From NCBI GenBank assembly GCA_029247785.1, contig JAQWKP010000273.1:1-48201 (forward strand): a stretch of DNA of 48,201 nucleotides. The letters run 5' to 3'. Shown one piece after another: positions 34,732-42,465 of the stretch. Position 1 is the stretch's first letter; every line of letters begins with the position of its first letter. This DNA is from Novosphingobium sp. Lineage in GTDB: Bacteria > Pseudomonadota > Alphaproteobacteria > Sphingomonadales > Sphingomonadaceae. Below the pieces are notes generated by a model. The model saw only the letters and a list, made by a program, of their open reading frames with translations. It ran no database searches and had not been told where the DNA came from. The translations under genes and the position numbers were made by a program.

Positions 34732-36153
34732 ATGGCTACGCTCGAAGATATCGCTGAAACATCGGTCGCTGACGAAGTTGCGGAGCTGGTTGCTCGCAGC
34801 CGCGCGGCGCAGGCTCAGATTGAAGATGCCACGCAAGAGCAGGTCGACTTGTGGATTCGCGGCATGGTCTATGCCGTCGCCCGTGAGGATACTGCCGAGA
34901 TGATCGCGCAGCACACTGTCGATGAGACCCAGCTGGGCAATTACGACGGCAAATATCTCAAGATTTTCCGCAAGACCCGCGCCGCGCTGATGGACATCAT
35001 CGATGACAAGTCGGTGGGTATCATTGAGGAAGACGCGGAGCGAAACCTCGTCAAGATCGCCAAGCCGGTCGGTGTGATTGGCGCACTGTCCCCCTCGACC
35101 AATCCCGAGGCGACTCCGGTGATCAAGGCGATCAGCGCGGTCAAGGGCCGCAATTCGATCATCGTCTGCCCGCATCCGCGGGCCAAGATCACCAATCGGA
35201 TCATCTGCGACAAGATGCGCGATGCGCTGGTCAAATTGGGCGCGCCTGCCGATCTCGTTATCGCGATTGAAACGCCTTCGGTCGAAAAGACCAATGAGGT
35301 GATGAAGCAGTGCGACCGCGTGCTGGCAACCGGCGGCGGACCGATGGTCAAGGCGGCCTATAGCTCGGGCACTCCGGCCTTGGGTGTCGGCGTTGGCAAT
35401 GCGGTGATTACCGTGGACGAAACTGCCGATCTCGACGATGCTGCCGAGAAGATCCGCATTTCAAAGACGCTCGATCTCGCTGCGTCCTGTTCCTCCGACA
35501 ACAGCGTGATCCTGCTCGATGCGGTCTATGATGAGATGATCGACAAGCTGCAGCACCAGGGCGGCCATATCGTCAGCGCCGACGAGAAAGCCAAGCTGCA
35601 GGACATCATCTGGGTCGATGGCCATATCAACGCCAATGTCGTCGCCCAGGACGCCGAGAAGATCGCCGGCATGGCGGGTTTCGGCATTCCTGAGGGCAAA
35701 TTGTTTTTCATCGTGCCTGAAGACGGCGCGGGTCCGGACCATCCGTTTTCGGGCGAGAAGATGACCGTGACCATGGCGCTTTATCGTGCACGTGATCTGG
35801 ATCATGCGATTGAGCTGACCAACGCGATCCAGGCTTATCAGGGGCAGGGTCACAGCTGCGGCATCTATTCGAGCTCGGACGAGAATATCATGAAGCTGGC
35901 CTTTGCGACCAAGACCAGCCGGGTGATGGTCAACCAGCCGCAGGCCGCATCCAATTCGGGCAATCTGTGGAACGGCATGCGCCAGACCTTCTCGCTGGGC
36001 TGTGGCAGCTGGGGCGGCAATGCCACCAACAACAACATCACCTGGCAGGACCTCATAAATGTCACCTGGGTGTCGAAGCCGCTCGCCCAGACAAAGGTGC
36101 TGCTGAGCGATGAAGAGCTGTTCGGCAAGGATATCCTCGAAGCGCTGGGGTGA
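34732..36153 (+). CDS. CoA-acylating aldehyde dehydrogenase (EutE/SauS-like)
   Basis: A 473-residue aldehyde dehydrogenase of the acylating branch that converts an aldehyde, NAD and CoA to acyl-CoA. The thiol nucleophile is Cys253 in AASCSSDNSV, the form seen in EutE, AdhE and sulfoacetaldehyde dehydrogenase SauS, not the form of methylmalonate-semialdehyde dehydrogenase. The NAD-binding part has KPVGVIGALSPSTNPEATP and LATGGGPMVKAAYSSG. The start MATLEDIAE has AGGG about 10 bases upstream. It is separated from the acyl-CoA dehydrogenase operon by a probable terminator. The aldehyde used is unknown. Confidence 0.88.
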   Translation: MATLEDIAETSVADEVAELVARSRAAQAQIEDATQEQVDLWIRGMVYAVAREDTAEMIAQHTVDETQLGNYDGKYLKIFRKTRAALMDIIDDKSVGIIEEDAERNLVKIAKPVGVIGALSPSTNPEATPVIKAISAVKGRNSIIVCPHPRAKITNRIICDKMRDALVKLGAPADLVIAIETPSVEKTNEVMKQCDRVLATGGGPMVKAAYSSGTPALGVGVGNAVITVDETADLDDAAEKIRISKTLDLAASCSSDNSVILLDAVYDEMIDKLQHQGGHIVSADEKAKLQDIIWVDGHINANVVAQDAEKIAGMAGFGIPEGKLFFIVPEDGAGPDHPFSGEKMTVTMALYRARDLDHAIELTNAIQAYQGQGHSCGIYSSSDENIMKLAFATKTSRVMVNQPQAASNSGNLWNGMRQTFSLGCGSWGGNATNNNITWQDLINVTWVSKPLAQTKVLLSDEELFGKDILEALG

Positions 36154-36166
36154 CGATTGGTTGGTG

Positions 36167-36200
36167 ACGCCTTCTTGCCTGCGAGTGCAGGAGGGCGTTT
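36167..36200 (+). terminator. Probable terminator after the acylating aldehyde dehydrogenase
   Basis: An inner perfect stem CCTGC-GAGT-GCAGG (36178-36191) is enclosed by ACGCC (36167-36171) and GGCGT (36194-36198), and TTT follows. It starts 13 bases after the stop codon. It separates the aldehyde dehydrogenase transcript from the next operon. Confidence 0.6.
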
Positions 36201-36233
36201 CCTGTCTTTCACACTCGAGGATTCGTCCCTAGG

Positions 36234-36255
36234 GGTTTAATCGCACGATTAAACC
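36234..36255. promoter_or_regulatory. Perfect 10+10 bp palindrome, candidate operator of the acyl-CoA operon
   Basis: GGTTTAATCG at 36234-36243 and CGATTAAACC at 36246-36255 are exact reverse complements with a 2-base centre (CA). It ends 18 bases before the acyl-CoA dehydrogenase start. The length and position suit a dimeric repressor such as those of the TetR or MarR families that sense acyl-CoA. No regulator gene is adjacent and no second copy was seen in the window. Confidence 0.6.
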
Positions 36256-36273
36256 GGCAACAGAGCGGAGCCC

Positions 36274-37419
36274 ATGAGCGAACAGTTCGGCCTTACTGAC
36301 GACCAGCTTGCGATTCAGGATACGGCGCGCAAGTTCACTGCCGATCTCATCACGCCCCATGCGGCGGAATGGGATGAGAACGGCCACTATCCGGTCGATG
36401 TCTGGAAGGCCGCTGGCGAACTTGGTTTTGGCGCGATCTATGTTTCCGAGGAGAATGGCGGGATCGGCCTCGGCCGCCTCGAATCGGCGCTGATCATGGA
36501 AGCGATGGCCTATGGCTGCGCGGCGACCAGCGCCTATATTTCGATCCACAATATGGTCGCCTGGATGATCGACAGCTTTGGCAGCCAGGAGGTCAAGGAC
36601 CGATTCCTGCCCGATCTCGTCACCATGGAAACGATTGGTTCCTACTGCCTGACCGAGCCTGGCTCAGGATCGGATGCTGCCGCGCTCAAGACCACCGCGA
36701 AGCTTGAAGGCGACCACTATGTGCTCAACGGTACCAAGCAGTTCATCTCGGGCGGCGGGGTCAACGACATCTATGTGGTGATGGCCCGTACCGGGCAGGA
36801 TGGCCCCAAAGGCATCTCCTGCTTCGTTGTCGAAAAGGGTCAGGAAGGCCTGAGCTTTGGCGCGCCGGAAAAGAAGCTGGGCTGGAATGCGTCGCCGACC
36901 GCACAGGTGATCTTCGACAATGTCAAAGTGCCGGTCGCAAACCGGGTTGGCGAGGAAGGACACGGCTTCCGCTTTGCCATGGCAGGGCTCGACGGCGGGC
37001 GCATCAATATCGGAGCCTGCTCGCTGGGCGGGGCGCAGCGCTGCCTCGACGAGGCGATTGGCTATGTCAAAGACCGCAGCCAGTTTGGTCAGCCCATTGC
37101 TGAATTCCAGAACACTCAGTTCACGCTTGCCGACATGGCGACCGACCTCGAAGCGGCCCGGGCGCTGCTTTATCTTGCCGCCACGAAGGTTACTGCGGGC
37201 GCGCCCGACAAGACGCGCTTTGCTGCCATGGCCAAGAAACTCGCCAGCGACAGTGGCAGCGAGATTGTCGACAAGGCGCTGCAGATGTTCGGCGGCTATG
37301 GCTATTTGAGGGATTACCCGATCGAACGTTTCTGGCGCGATCTGCGTGTCCACCGCATCCTGGAAGGAACCAACGAGATCATGCAGATGATCATAGGCAG
37401 GGACCTGCTGAGGCCATGA
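36274..37419 (+). CDS. Acyl-CoA dehydrogenase (probable isobutyryl-CoA dehydrogenase)
   Basis: A 381-residue FAD-dependent acyl-CoA dehydrogenase. Family stretches are SYCLTEPGSGSDAAALKTTA, KQFISGGGVNDIYVVMAR, DRSQFGQPIAEFQ and the late LQMFGGYGYLRDYPIERFWRD. The catalytic base is Glu364 in LEGTNEI, the position used by short-chain enzymes. The next genes encode the rest of a valine-type pathway, so isobutyryl-CoA is the likely substrate, forming methacrylyl-CoA. GGAG lies close (4 bases) before the ATG. The stop overlaps the next start by four bases (ATGA). Confidence 0.93.
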   Translation: MSEQFGLTDDQLAIQDTARKFTADLITPHAAEWDENGHYPVDVWKAAGELGFGAIYVSEENGGIGLGRLESALIMEAMAYGCAATSAYISIHNMVAWMIDSFGSQEVKDRFLPDLVTMETIGSYCLTEPGSGSDAAALKTTAKLEGDHYVLNGTKQFISGGGVNDIYVVMARTGQDGPKGISCFVVEKGQEGLSFGAPEKKLGWNASPTAQVIFDNVKVPVANRVGEEGHGFRFAMAGLDGGRINIGACSLGGAQRCLDEAIGYVKDRSQFGQPIAEFQNTQFTLADMATDLEAARALLYLAATKVTAGAPDKTRFAAMAKKLASDSGSEIVDKALQMFGGYGYLRDYPIERFWRDLRVHRILEGTNEIMQMIIGRDLLRP

Positions 37420-38468
37420 CTGACGAGCTCATTACCCGCCGCGAAGGCGCAGCTGGTTTCCTCACGCTCAACCGCCCCAAGGCAATCCATGCGCTAACTC
37501 CCGCGATGGACCACGGTATGACCGAGGCCCTGCTTGCATGGCGTGAGGATTCGCAAGTCAAGGTGGTCATCATCGACCACAGCGAAGGGCGCGGCTTTTG
37601 TGCCGGCGGCGACGTCGCTTTGCTGCGTCAGTCCGCTCTGACAGACAACGGCGTGTCGGGCCTGAAATTCTTCTTCGAGGAATACCAGCTCAACCACATG
37701 ATGTTTACCTATCCCAAGCCGATGGTTGCTTTCATGGATGGCATCACCATGGGCGGCGGAGTTGGCATTTCGCAGCCCGCGGAGTTCCGCGTCGCGACCG
37801 AGAATACCCGCTATGCTATGCCCGAAACCGGGATCGGCCTGTTTCCAGATGTCGGCGGTGGCTGGTATCTCGCGCGGCTTCCGGGCCGGATCGGTGAGTT
37901 TCTGGCCCTGACTGGGGCCCGGCTCAATGGCGCCGAGTGCCTGTGGGCAGGGCTTTGCAGCCATTACCTTCCTGCCGATAGCCTCGCAAATGCCAAGGGC
38001 AGGATCGCTGCGGGCGAGGATATCGAGAAAGTGCTTTCAGATTTGTCGATTGAAGCGCCCGAGGCGCGGATTGCCGGAAATGTTGATCTGATCGAGAAGC
38101 ATTTTGCCTCCGACAGGCTGGAAGACATCATCGCTTCGCTGGAAGCGGACGATGGCGAATGGGCAGCCAAGGAATTGAAGACCCTGCGCTCGAAGAGCCC
38201 GCAGGCCTGCAAGGTCGCGCTGCGCCAGCTTGCTGAAAGCCGCAAGCTCAGTGATTTTGCCGACAACATGGCGATGGAATACCGTATCGGCGCACGCACG
38301 TTGCTGCTGCCTGATTTTGCGGAGGGCGTGCGCGCGGTGATCGTCGACAAGGATCAGTCGCCGACTTGGACGCCGCCGACGCCTGAAGGTGTGTCGGACG
38401 AGCTGATCGAATCGATTTTCGCGCCTTTGCCGGAAGGCGAAGAGTGGCAGCCGCTTGAATTTAGCTGA
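37416..38468 (+). CDS. 3-hydroxyisobutyryl-CoA hydrolase (crotonase family)
   Basis: A 350-residue crotonase-fold protein, longer than hydratases (about 260) and of the length of 3-hydroxyisobutyryl-CoA hydrolases. The oxyanion-hole motifs are GRGFCAGGDV (59-66) and DGITMGGGVGIS (108-119). ETGIGLFPDVGGGWYL carries Glu137 and Asp145, the residues characteristic of the hydrolase branch. It releases free 3-hydroxyisobutyrate for the dehydrogenase encoded two genes downstream. It is translationally coupled to the acyl-CoA dehydrogenase gene by an ATGA overlap. Confidence 0.9.
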   Translation: MTDELITRREGAAGFLTLNRPKAIHALTPAMDHGMTEALLAWREDSQVKVVIIDHSEGRGFCAGGDVALLRQSALTDNGVSGLKFFFEEYQLNHMMFTYPKPMVAFMDGITMGGGVGISQPAEFRVATENTRYAMPETGIGLFPDVGGGWYLARLPGRIGEFLALTGARLNGAECLWAGLCSHYLPADSLANAKGRIAAGEDIEKVLSDLSIEAPEARIAGNVDLIEKHFASDRLEDIIASLEADDGEWAAKELKTLRSKSPQACKVALRQLAESRKLSDFADNMAMEYRIGARTLLLPDFAEGVRAVIVDKDQSPTWTPPTPEGVSDELIESIFAPLPEGEEWQPLEFS

Positions 38469-38469
38469 T

Positions 38470-38538
38470 CGTCATCCCGGCGCAGGCTGGGATCCCTATC
38501 AACGCCGGAACTGGCTTCCGGTATTCGCCGGAATGACG
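38470..38538. repeat. REP-like palindromic intergenic element inside the valine operon
   Basis: CGTCATCCCGGCG (38470-38482) and CGCCGGAATGACG (38526-38538) pair over 13 bp with one mismatch. The interior holds CCGGAA-CTGGC-TTCCGG (38504-38520), a perfect smaller hairpin. The element fills the whole gap between two operon genes. Its right end overlaps the GGAG ribosome site of the following gene. The CGTCATCCCGGCG terminal sequence resembles repeats scattered between genes in many proteobacteria. Confidence 0.6.
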
Positions 38539-38548
38539 GAGTAGACCC

Positions 38549-39334
38549 ATGGCAGATTTTGAAACAATCCTGGTCGAGCAAAAGGGCGCGGTCACCGTGA
38601 TCACGCTCAATCGGCCTCAGGCGCTCAATGCGCTCAACAGCACGGTTCTCAAGGAACTGACCGAGGCCTTTGCCGCCTATGAGGCTGACGAAAGCCAGGG
38701 CTGTGCGCTGCTGACTGGTTCGGGTGACAAGGCCTTTGCGGCCGGTGCCGACATCTCGGAAATGGCCGATCTTGATGCGACCGAAATCTACAAGCTGGGC
38801 TTCTTCGATGGCTGGCAGACCGAAATCGGCTACAAGAACCGCAAGCCGTGGATCGCGGCGGTCAACGGCTTTGCGCTGGGCGGGGGCTGCGAGCTGGCGA
38901 TGATGGCCGATATGATCATTGCGTCCGACAAGGCCAAGTTCGGCCAGCCCGAAATCAAGCTCGGCGTTGCGCCTGGTATGGGTGGAACCCAGCGCCTGAC
39001 CCGTGCGATTGGCAAGGCTAAGGCAATGGACCTCTGTCTGACGGGCCGCAACATGGACGCGGCGGAAGCCGAGAAGATGGGCCTCGTCGCCCGCATCTTC
39101 CCGCATGAGGAGCTGCTTGAGAAAGCGCTTGAAGTGGCTGCCGAGATCGCTGGAATGCCGCGCGTTGCTGCACTGGTGAACAAGGAAATGGTCGACGCCG
39201 CTTTTGAGACAACGCTGGAACAGGGCCTGCTGTTTGAGCGCCGCATGTGGCAGATCGTCGCCGCGAGCGAGGACAAGGTCGAGGGGATGAACGCCTTCGT
39301 CGAAAAGCGCGCGGCCAACTGGAAGAACAGGTGA
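38549..39334 (+). CDS. Enoyl-CoA hydratase
   Basis: A 261-residue crotonase-family hydratase with both catalytic glutamates: Glu115 in GGGCELAMM and Glu135 in FGQPEIKLGVAPGMGGTQRL. The first oxyanion-hole segment is AFAAGADISEM (62-72). The length is normal. In this operon it would hydrate methacrylyl-CoA to 3-hydroxyisobutyryl-CoA; it may also act on straight-chain enoyl-CoAs. GGAG lies 8 bases upstream, at the edge of the palindromic repeat. It is followed four bases later by the 3-hydroxyisobutyrate dehydrogenase gene. Confidence 0.94.
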   Translation: MADFETILVEQKGAVTVITLNRPQALNALNSTVLKELTEAFAAYEADESQGCALLTGSGDKAFAAGADISEMADLDATEIYKLGFFDGWQTEIGYKNRKPWIAAVNGFALGGGCELAMMADMIIASDKAKFGQPEIKLGVAPGMGGTQRLTRAIGKAKAMDLCLTGRNMDAAEAEKMGLVARIFPHEELLEKALEVAAEIAGMPRVAALVNKEMVDAAFETTLEQGLLFERRMWQIVAASEDKVEGMNAFVEKRAANWKNR

Positions 39335-39338
39335 CGCC

Positions 39339-40208
39339 ATGAAAATCGCATTCATCGGTCTCGGCAACATGGGCGGCGGGATGGCTGCCAATCTCGTCAA
39401 AGCGGGCCATGAGGTCCACGCTTTTGACCTTGCCGAAGACGCGCTGGCTCGTGCTGCCGAAAATGGCTGCGCGACCTTTTCTGCGGTCGGCGAGGCGGTC
39501 GATGGTGTCGATGTGGTGGTCTCGATGCTGCCCAATGGTGCCATCGTCAAAAACGTCTACACCGCTGATGTCATCGGCAAGGCACCCACGTCGGCGCTGC
39601 TGATCGATTGCTCGACCATCGACGTAGCCGATGCGCGCGAAGTGGCCGGACTGGCTGGTGAATCGGGCTACGCAATGGTCGATGCGCCGGTTTCGGGCGG
39701 TATTGCTGCGGCCAATGGTGGCACGCTGACCTTCATGGTCGGCGGAAGCGAGGAGGCCTTTTCGCGAGCGAATGAGGCGCTGGAGCCGATGGCCAAGGCG
39801 GTTATCCATGCCGGTGCGATCGGCGCGGGGCAGGTCGCCAAGATGTGCAACAACATGCTGCTCGCGATCCACATGATCGGAACCTGCGAGGCGCTCAAGC
39901 TTGCTGACAAGAACGGTCTCGACATGGAGAAATTCTACGAGATCAGCTCCAAGGCCACCGGCTACAACTGGTCGTTGAATGACTACACGCCGGCTCCCGG
40001 TATTGGCGCGACTAGCCCGGCGGACAATGATTACCAGGGCGGATTTGCCGCCGCGCTGATGGTCAAGGACTTGGGCATCGCCATGGCCGCCGCCGACCAA
40101 TCAGGGGCCAATGTCCCGCTCGGCGCGCATGCAGCGGAACTCTACCGGGCTTTCAACGAAGCCGGCAACGGCGGCAAGGATTTCGGAGCGATCTTCACGA
40201 CACTGTGA
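39339..40208 (+). CDS. mmsB: 3-hydroxyisobutyrate dehydrogenase
   Basis: A 289-residue beta-hydroxyacid dehydrogenase. The N-terminal Rossmann loop is GLGNMGGGMAANL (8-20), with Asp30 after strand two for NAD. The substrate motif is DAPVSGGIAAANGGTLTFMVGG (split at 115-136), and the catalytic Lys168 is in GAGQVAKMCNNMLL. It oxidises 3-hydroxyisobutyrate to methylmalonate semialdehyde, closing the branch encoded by the three genes upstream. The next step normally needs MmsA, which is not in the window; the upstream acylating aldehyde dehydrogenase is of another type. Confidence 0.94.
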   Translation: MKIAFIGLGNMGGGMAANLVKAGHEVHAFDLAEDALARAAENGCATFSAVGEAVDGVDVVVSMLPNGAIVKNVYTADVIGKAPTSALLIDCSTIDVADAREVAGLAGESGYAMVDAPVSGGIAAANGGTLTFMVGGSEEAFSRANEALEPMAKAVIHAGAIGAGQVAKMCNNMLLAIHMIGTCEALKLADKNGLDMEKFYEISSKATGYNWSLNDYTPAPGIGATSPADNDYQGGFAAALMVKDLGIAMAAADQSGANVPLGAHAAELYRAFNEAGNGGKDFGAIFTTL

Positions 40209-40224
40209 GGCTGCTTGTGAGGAT

Positions 40225-40422
40225 TCAGGCGTTGTTGCGCCTGCGTTTCCGTTCGAAGTCGGGGACGCGCATACCCTTGGTGCGGCTGGTCAGGTGAAAT
40301 CCTCGGCAGAGCCCGCAGCGATAGGGGCGAAGGATGAAGGGCGCTCGCTCGGCGACGCCAAGCGCTTCGGCTTCGCTGCTGTATCGCGCTTTCTTGCGGC
40401 ATATTGCGGGCCGGGTTTGCAT
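40225..40422 (-). CDS. Small zinc-ribbon-like protein
   Basis: A 65-residue basic protein. Cys8 in AICRKKARY, the pair Cys36-x2-Cys39 in YRCGLCRG and the following His43 in FHLTS form a possible zinc site. The layout (C-x-x-K-A-R-Y, an alanine/glutamate-rich helix, then Y-R-C-x-x-C-x-x-x-H-L-T) recurs in short uncharacterised proteins of sphingomonads. I chose the ATG 14 bases after the NUDIX stop codon; upstream extension would overlap that gene. The highly basic end (ERKRRRNNA) suggests nucleic-acid binding, which is inference. Confidence 0.65.
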   Translation of the reverse strand: MQTRPAICRKKARYSSEAEALGVAERAPFILRPYRCGLCRGFHLTSRTKGMRVPDFERKRRRNNA

Positions 40423-40436
40423 TATGCCGCTCTGGG

Positions 40437-40994
40437 TCAGCCAAGCAGGCCCGGTCCGAGCAGCATCAGCATTCGAACATCGATCGCGTAATCCTGCGCG
40501 CGCCAACCCGCGATGGCTTCGGCAATGCCGGATAGCGGCACTCGGTGGACCGTAATGTCCTCGCTCGCGGTGCCGCCGCCTTCGCCGATCTTCGTCAGGC
40601 CATGAGCTTTGAGCAATGTGAAACTCTCGCTGACCATGCCGGGCGATGAAAAGAATTCGCCGATCAATTCCATGCGCGCGGCGCGGTAGCCTGTCTCTTC
40701 CTCCAACTCGCGAGCGGCTGCCTCGGCTGCGTCCTCGTCTTGCTTGCCCTCCTCGTCACCGATCAACCCGGCGGGCAGTTCGATGCAGATCTTGCCCAGC
40801 GGAACCCGGTATTGCTCAACTAGTATGACATGGTCCTGCTGGTCGACGGCGAGAATTACTGCAGCCCGGATTCCCCGCGAGCGGCTGACATATTCCCAGC
40901 GGCCTTTCTTGCGCGCAGTGACAAATTTGCCCTGCCAGACGATCTCGTCCGGCGCGTCACTATCGTCCCGCTCGCCCAGAGCTGGTCGGGTCAT
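40437..40994 (-). CDS. NUDIX hydrolase (ADP-ribose pyrophosphatase-like)
   Basis: A 185-residue NUDIX protein of the ADP-sugar pyrophosphatase group. The core of the NUDIX box, EDAAEAAARELEEETGY, is intact (E-x7-R-E-x2-E-E-x-G); the glycine that opens the box is displaced by a short insertion (GLIGDEEGKQDE). ILVEQYRVPLGKICIELPAG is the typical preceding strand pair. It probably cleaves ADP-ribose or a related nucleoside diphosphate sugar. The start overlaps the upstream TPM gene by four bases (ATGA), so it belongs to the lemA-TPM transcript. Confidence 0.9.
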   Translation of the reverse strand: MTRPALGERDDSDAPDEIVWQGKFVTARKKGRWEYVSRSRGIRAAVILAVDQQDHVILVEQYRVPLGKICIELPAGLIGDEEGKQDEDAAEAAARELEEETGYRAARMELIGEFFSSPGMVSESFTLLKAHGLTKIGEGGGTASEDITVHRVPLSGIAEAIAGWRAQDYAIDVRMLMLLGPGLLG

Positions 40995-41674
40995 ACTTCG
41001 ATCAGCCTGTCTGGCAGTTCATTGACGTCATCGGCATCGCGCGGAAAGTGTTCGGAGAGTATCTCACCGACCTTCGCGACAGCGGCGATCATCCCGTCGG
41101 CGGTGCGGCCCTGCTTCAATTCGGCAAGCATCGCATCCATGGCATCGCCCCAGACCCCGGGTTCGACCTTTTCTGCGATTGCCTGATCGGCGACGATTTC
41201 GGCCCGATGTTCGCGCATCGAGAGATAGATGAGGATACCGGTCCGGCCATGGGTGCGGCGTTCGGCACCGATCTTGAATGCGCGAATGGCGCGGTCGTGG
41301 ACGCGAGTTGTCTTGATCGGCGGCGGTATCAGGAAGAATTTCAGAGGCTGCCACAGCTGGATTAGGACTACGCCGGCGAATTTGAGCGTCGCTACGATGG
41401 CCGCGACCAGGAACACATTCTGCGGTGTCCATTCCTGAGTCCAGCCGCCGGTAAGCTGATCGTAGAGCCTGAGATAGAAATCTGGTCCAAACGTCAGGGC
41501 AACCAAGGCGGCCAATGTTGCAAATCCGGCCCAGGCCAGCGCGACATCGGTATAGCCGTCCGACCGTTCGGCCAGGATTGTAACGATTTCGCCGGCGGAT
41601 TGCTCCTCGGCCAGTGAAACGGCGGAGCTGACGCGGGTGTGATCCTCTGCGGTCAGGTAAGTGGGTTCTGCCAT
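40991..41674 (-). CDS. TPM domain membrane protein
   Basis: A 227-residue protein related to the TPM (TLP18.3/Psb32) family. The N-terminal helix SAVSLAEEQSAGEIVTILAERSDGY is split by two membrane segments (VALAWAGFATLAALVALTF and VFLVAAIVATLKFAGVVLI). The second half holds the rest of the TPM fold, HGRTGILIYLSMREHRAEIVADQAIAEKV. GGAGGCGGCA precedes the ATG. It lies nine bases after its exported TPM relative and overlaps the NUDIX gene. The activity is not established; relatives have been linked to phosphatase activity and membrane maintenance. Confidence 0.85.
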   Translation of the reverse strand: MAEPTYLTAEDHTRVSSAVSLAEEQSAGEIVTILAERSDGYTDVALAWAGFATLAALVALTFGPDFYLRLYDQLTGGWTQEWTPQNVFLVAAIVATLKFAGVVLIQLWQPLKFFLIPPPIKTTRVHDRAIRAFKIGAERRTHGRTGILIYLSMREHRAEIVADQAIAEKVEPGVWGDAMDAMLAELKQGRTADGMIAAVAKVGEILSEHFPRDADDVNELPDRLIEV

Positions 41675-41683
41675 TGCCGCCTC

Positions 41684-42457
41684 CTACCAGCTGCCGCTCG
41701 AGCCGCCGCCGCCAAAGCTGCCACCGCCGCCTGAAAACCCGCCACCAGAAAAGCCTCCTCCGCCCCAGCTGCTGCTGCCACCGCTTGACCATCCACCGGT
41801 CGACCAGACGGTCGATCGGCCTCGACTTCGGCCATGTTTGGCAGACTTGATGATTCCCATCGCCGCAAGGATCGGCATTCCGAAGAAAATCATAAAGAAT
41901 ACAAAGAAGAAAATTCGTACGAACCAATCGGCTTCCGGCGCCTCTTCGGCCTTGGCCGCAAGGCGCATCGCTTCCTCTTCGGGAAGCGTCAATTGCGTCA
42001 CGATCGCGTCGACCCCGGCCTCAATGCCGCCAGGCATGTTGCCTTCTTTGAAGCGTGGAAGGATTTCGTTGTTGACGATTTGCCAGGACAGGCCATCGGT
42101 CAGCACCGGTTCCAGCCCGTAGGCGACCTCAATGCGGACCTTGCGCTCGTTGGGGGCAACGATAAGCAGGGCACCATCATTGCGTTCCTTGTCTCCGATC
42201 CCCCATTCCCGGCCGAGGCGATAGCCATAATCGGATATCTCATAGCCCTGCAGGTCGGGTATCGTAGCAACAACCAGCTGGCGCTGCGATTGCTGCTCGA
42301 GCGCCGCGAGTTTCTCGGTCAACCGCGCCTCGACATCCTCGGGAATAATCGAGGCTGCATCGGTGACCTGGCCGGTGAGCTCAGGAAATTCCTGTGCAAG
42401 CACTGGCGCTGCAGCCAGCGCCGCCAGCCCGGCTAGGAAGAGCGTGAGAAATCGCAT
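41684..42457 (-). CDS. TPM domain protein, YgcG-type, exported and membrane-anchored
   Basis: A 257-residue protein with a signal peptide (FLAGLAALAAAPVLA|QE) and a TPM domain with the usual start LTGQVTDAASIIPEDVEARL, RQLVVATIPDLQG, GIGDKERNDGALLIVAPNERKVRIEV and YGLEPVLTD. A membrane helix follows (FFFVFFMIFFGMPILAAMGII), then a serine/glycine-rich tail ending GGGGSSGSW. This layout is that of YgcG-like proteins, which usually sit next to lemA as here. The tail is probably disordered; its role is unknown. Confidence 0.92.
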   Translation of the reverse strand: MRFLTLFLAGLAALAAAPVLAQEFPELTGQVTDAASIIPEDVEARLTEKLAALEQQSQRQLVVATIPDLQGYEISDYGYRLGREWGIGDKERNDGALLIVAPNERKVRIEVAYGLEPVLTDGLSWQIVNNEILPRFKEGNMPGGIEAGVDAIVTQLTLPEEEAMRLAAKAEEAPEADWFVRIFFFVFFMIFFGMPILAAMGIIKSAKHGRSRGRSTVWSTGGWSSGGSSSWGGGGFSGGGFSGGGGSFGGGGSSGSW

Positions 42458-42465
42458 CCGCTAAT

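Noticed and set aside
34732..36153. Naming the aldehyde dehydrogenase mmsA because of its neighbours
   Set aside because: The nucleophile region SCSSDNS and the overall pattern fit the EutE/SauS branch, not MmsA.
39018..40100. Minus-strand open frame of 360 codons opposite the hydratase and mmsB
   Set aside because: Both plus-strand genes are complete and conserved; the antisense protein is histidine- and arginine-rich with no family features.
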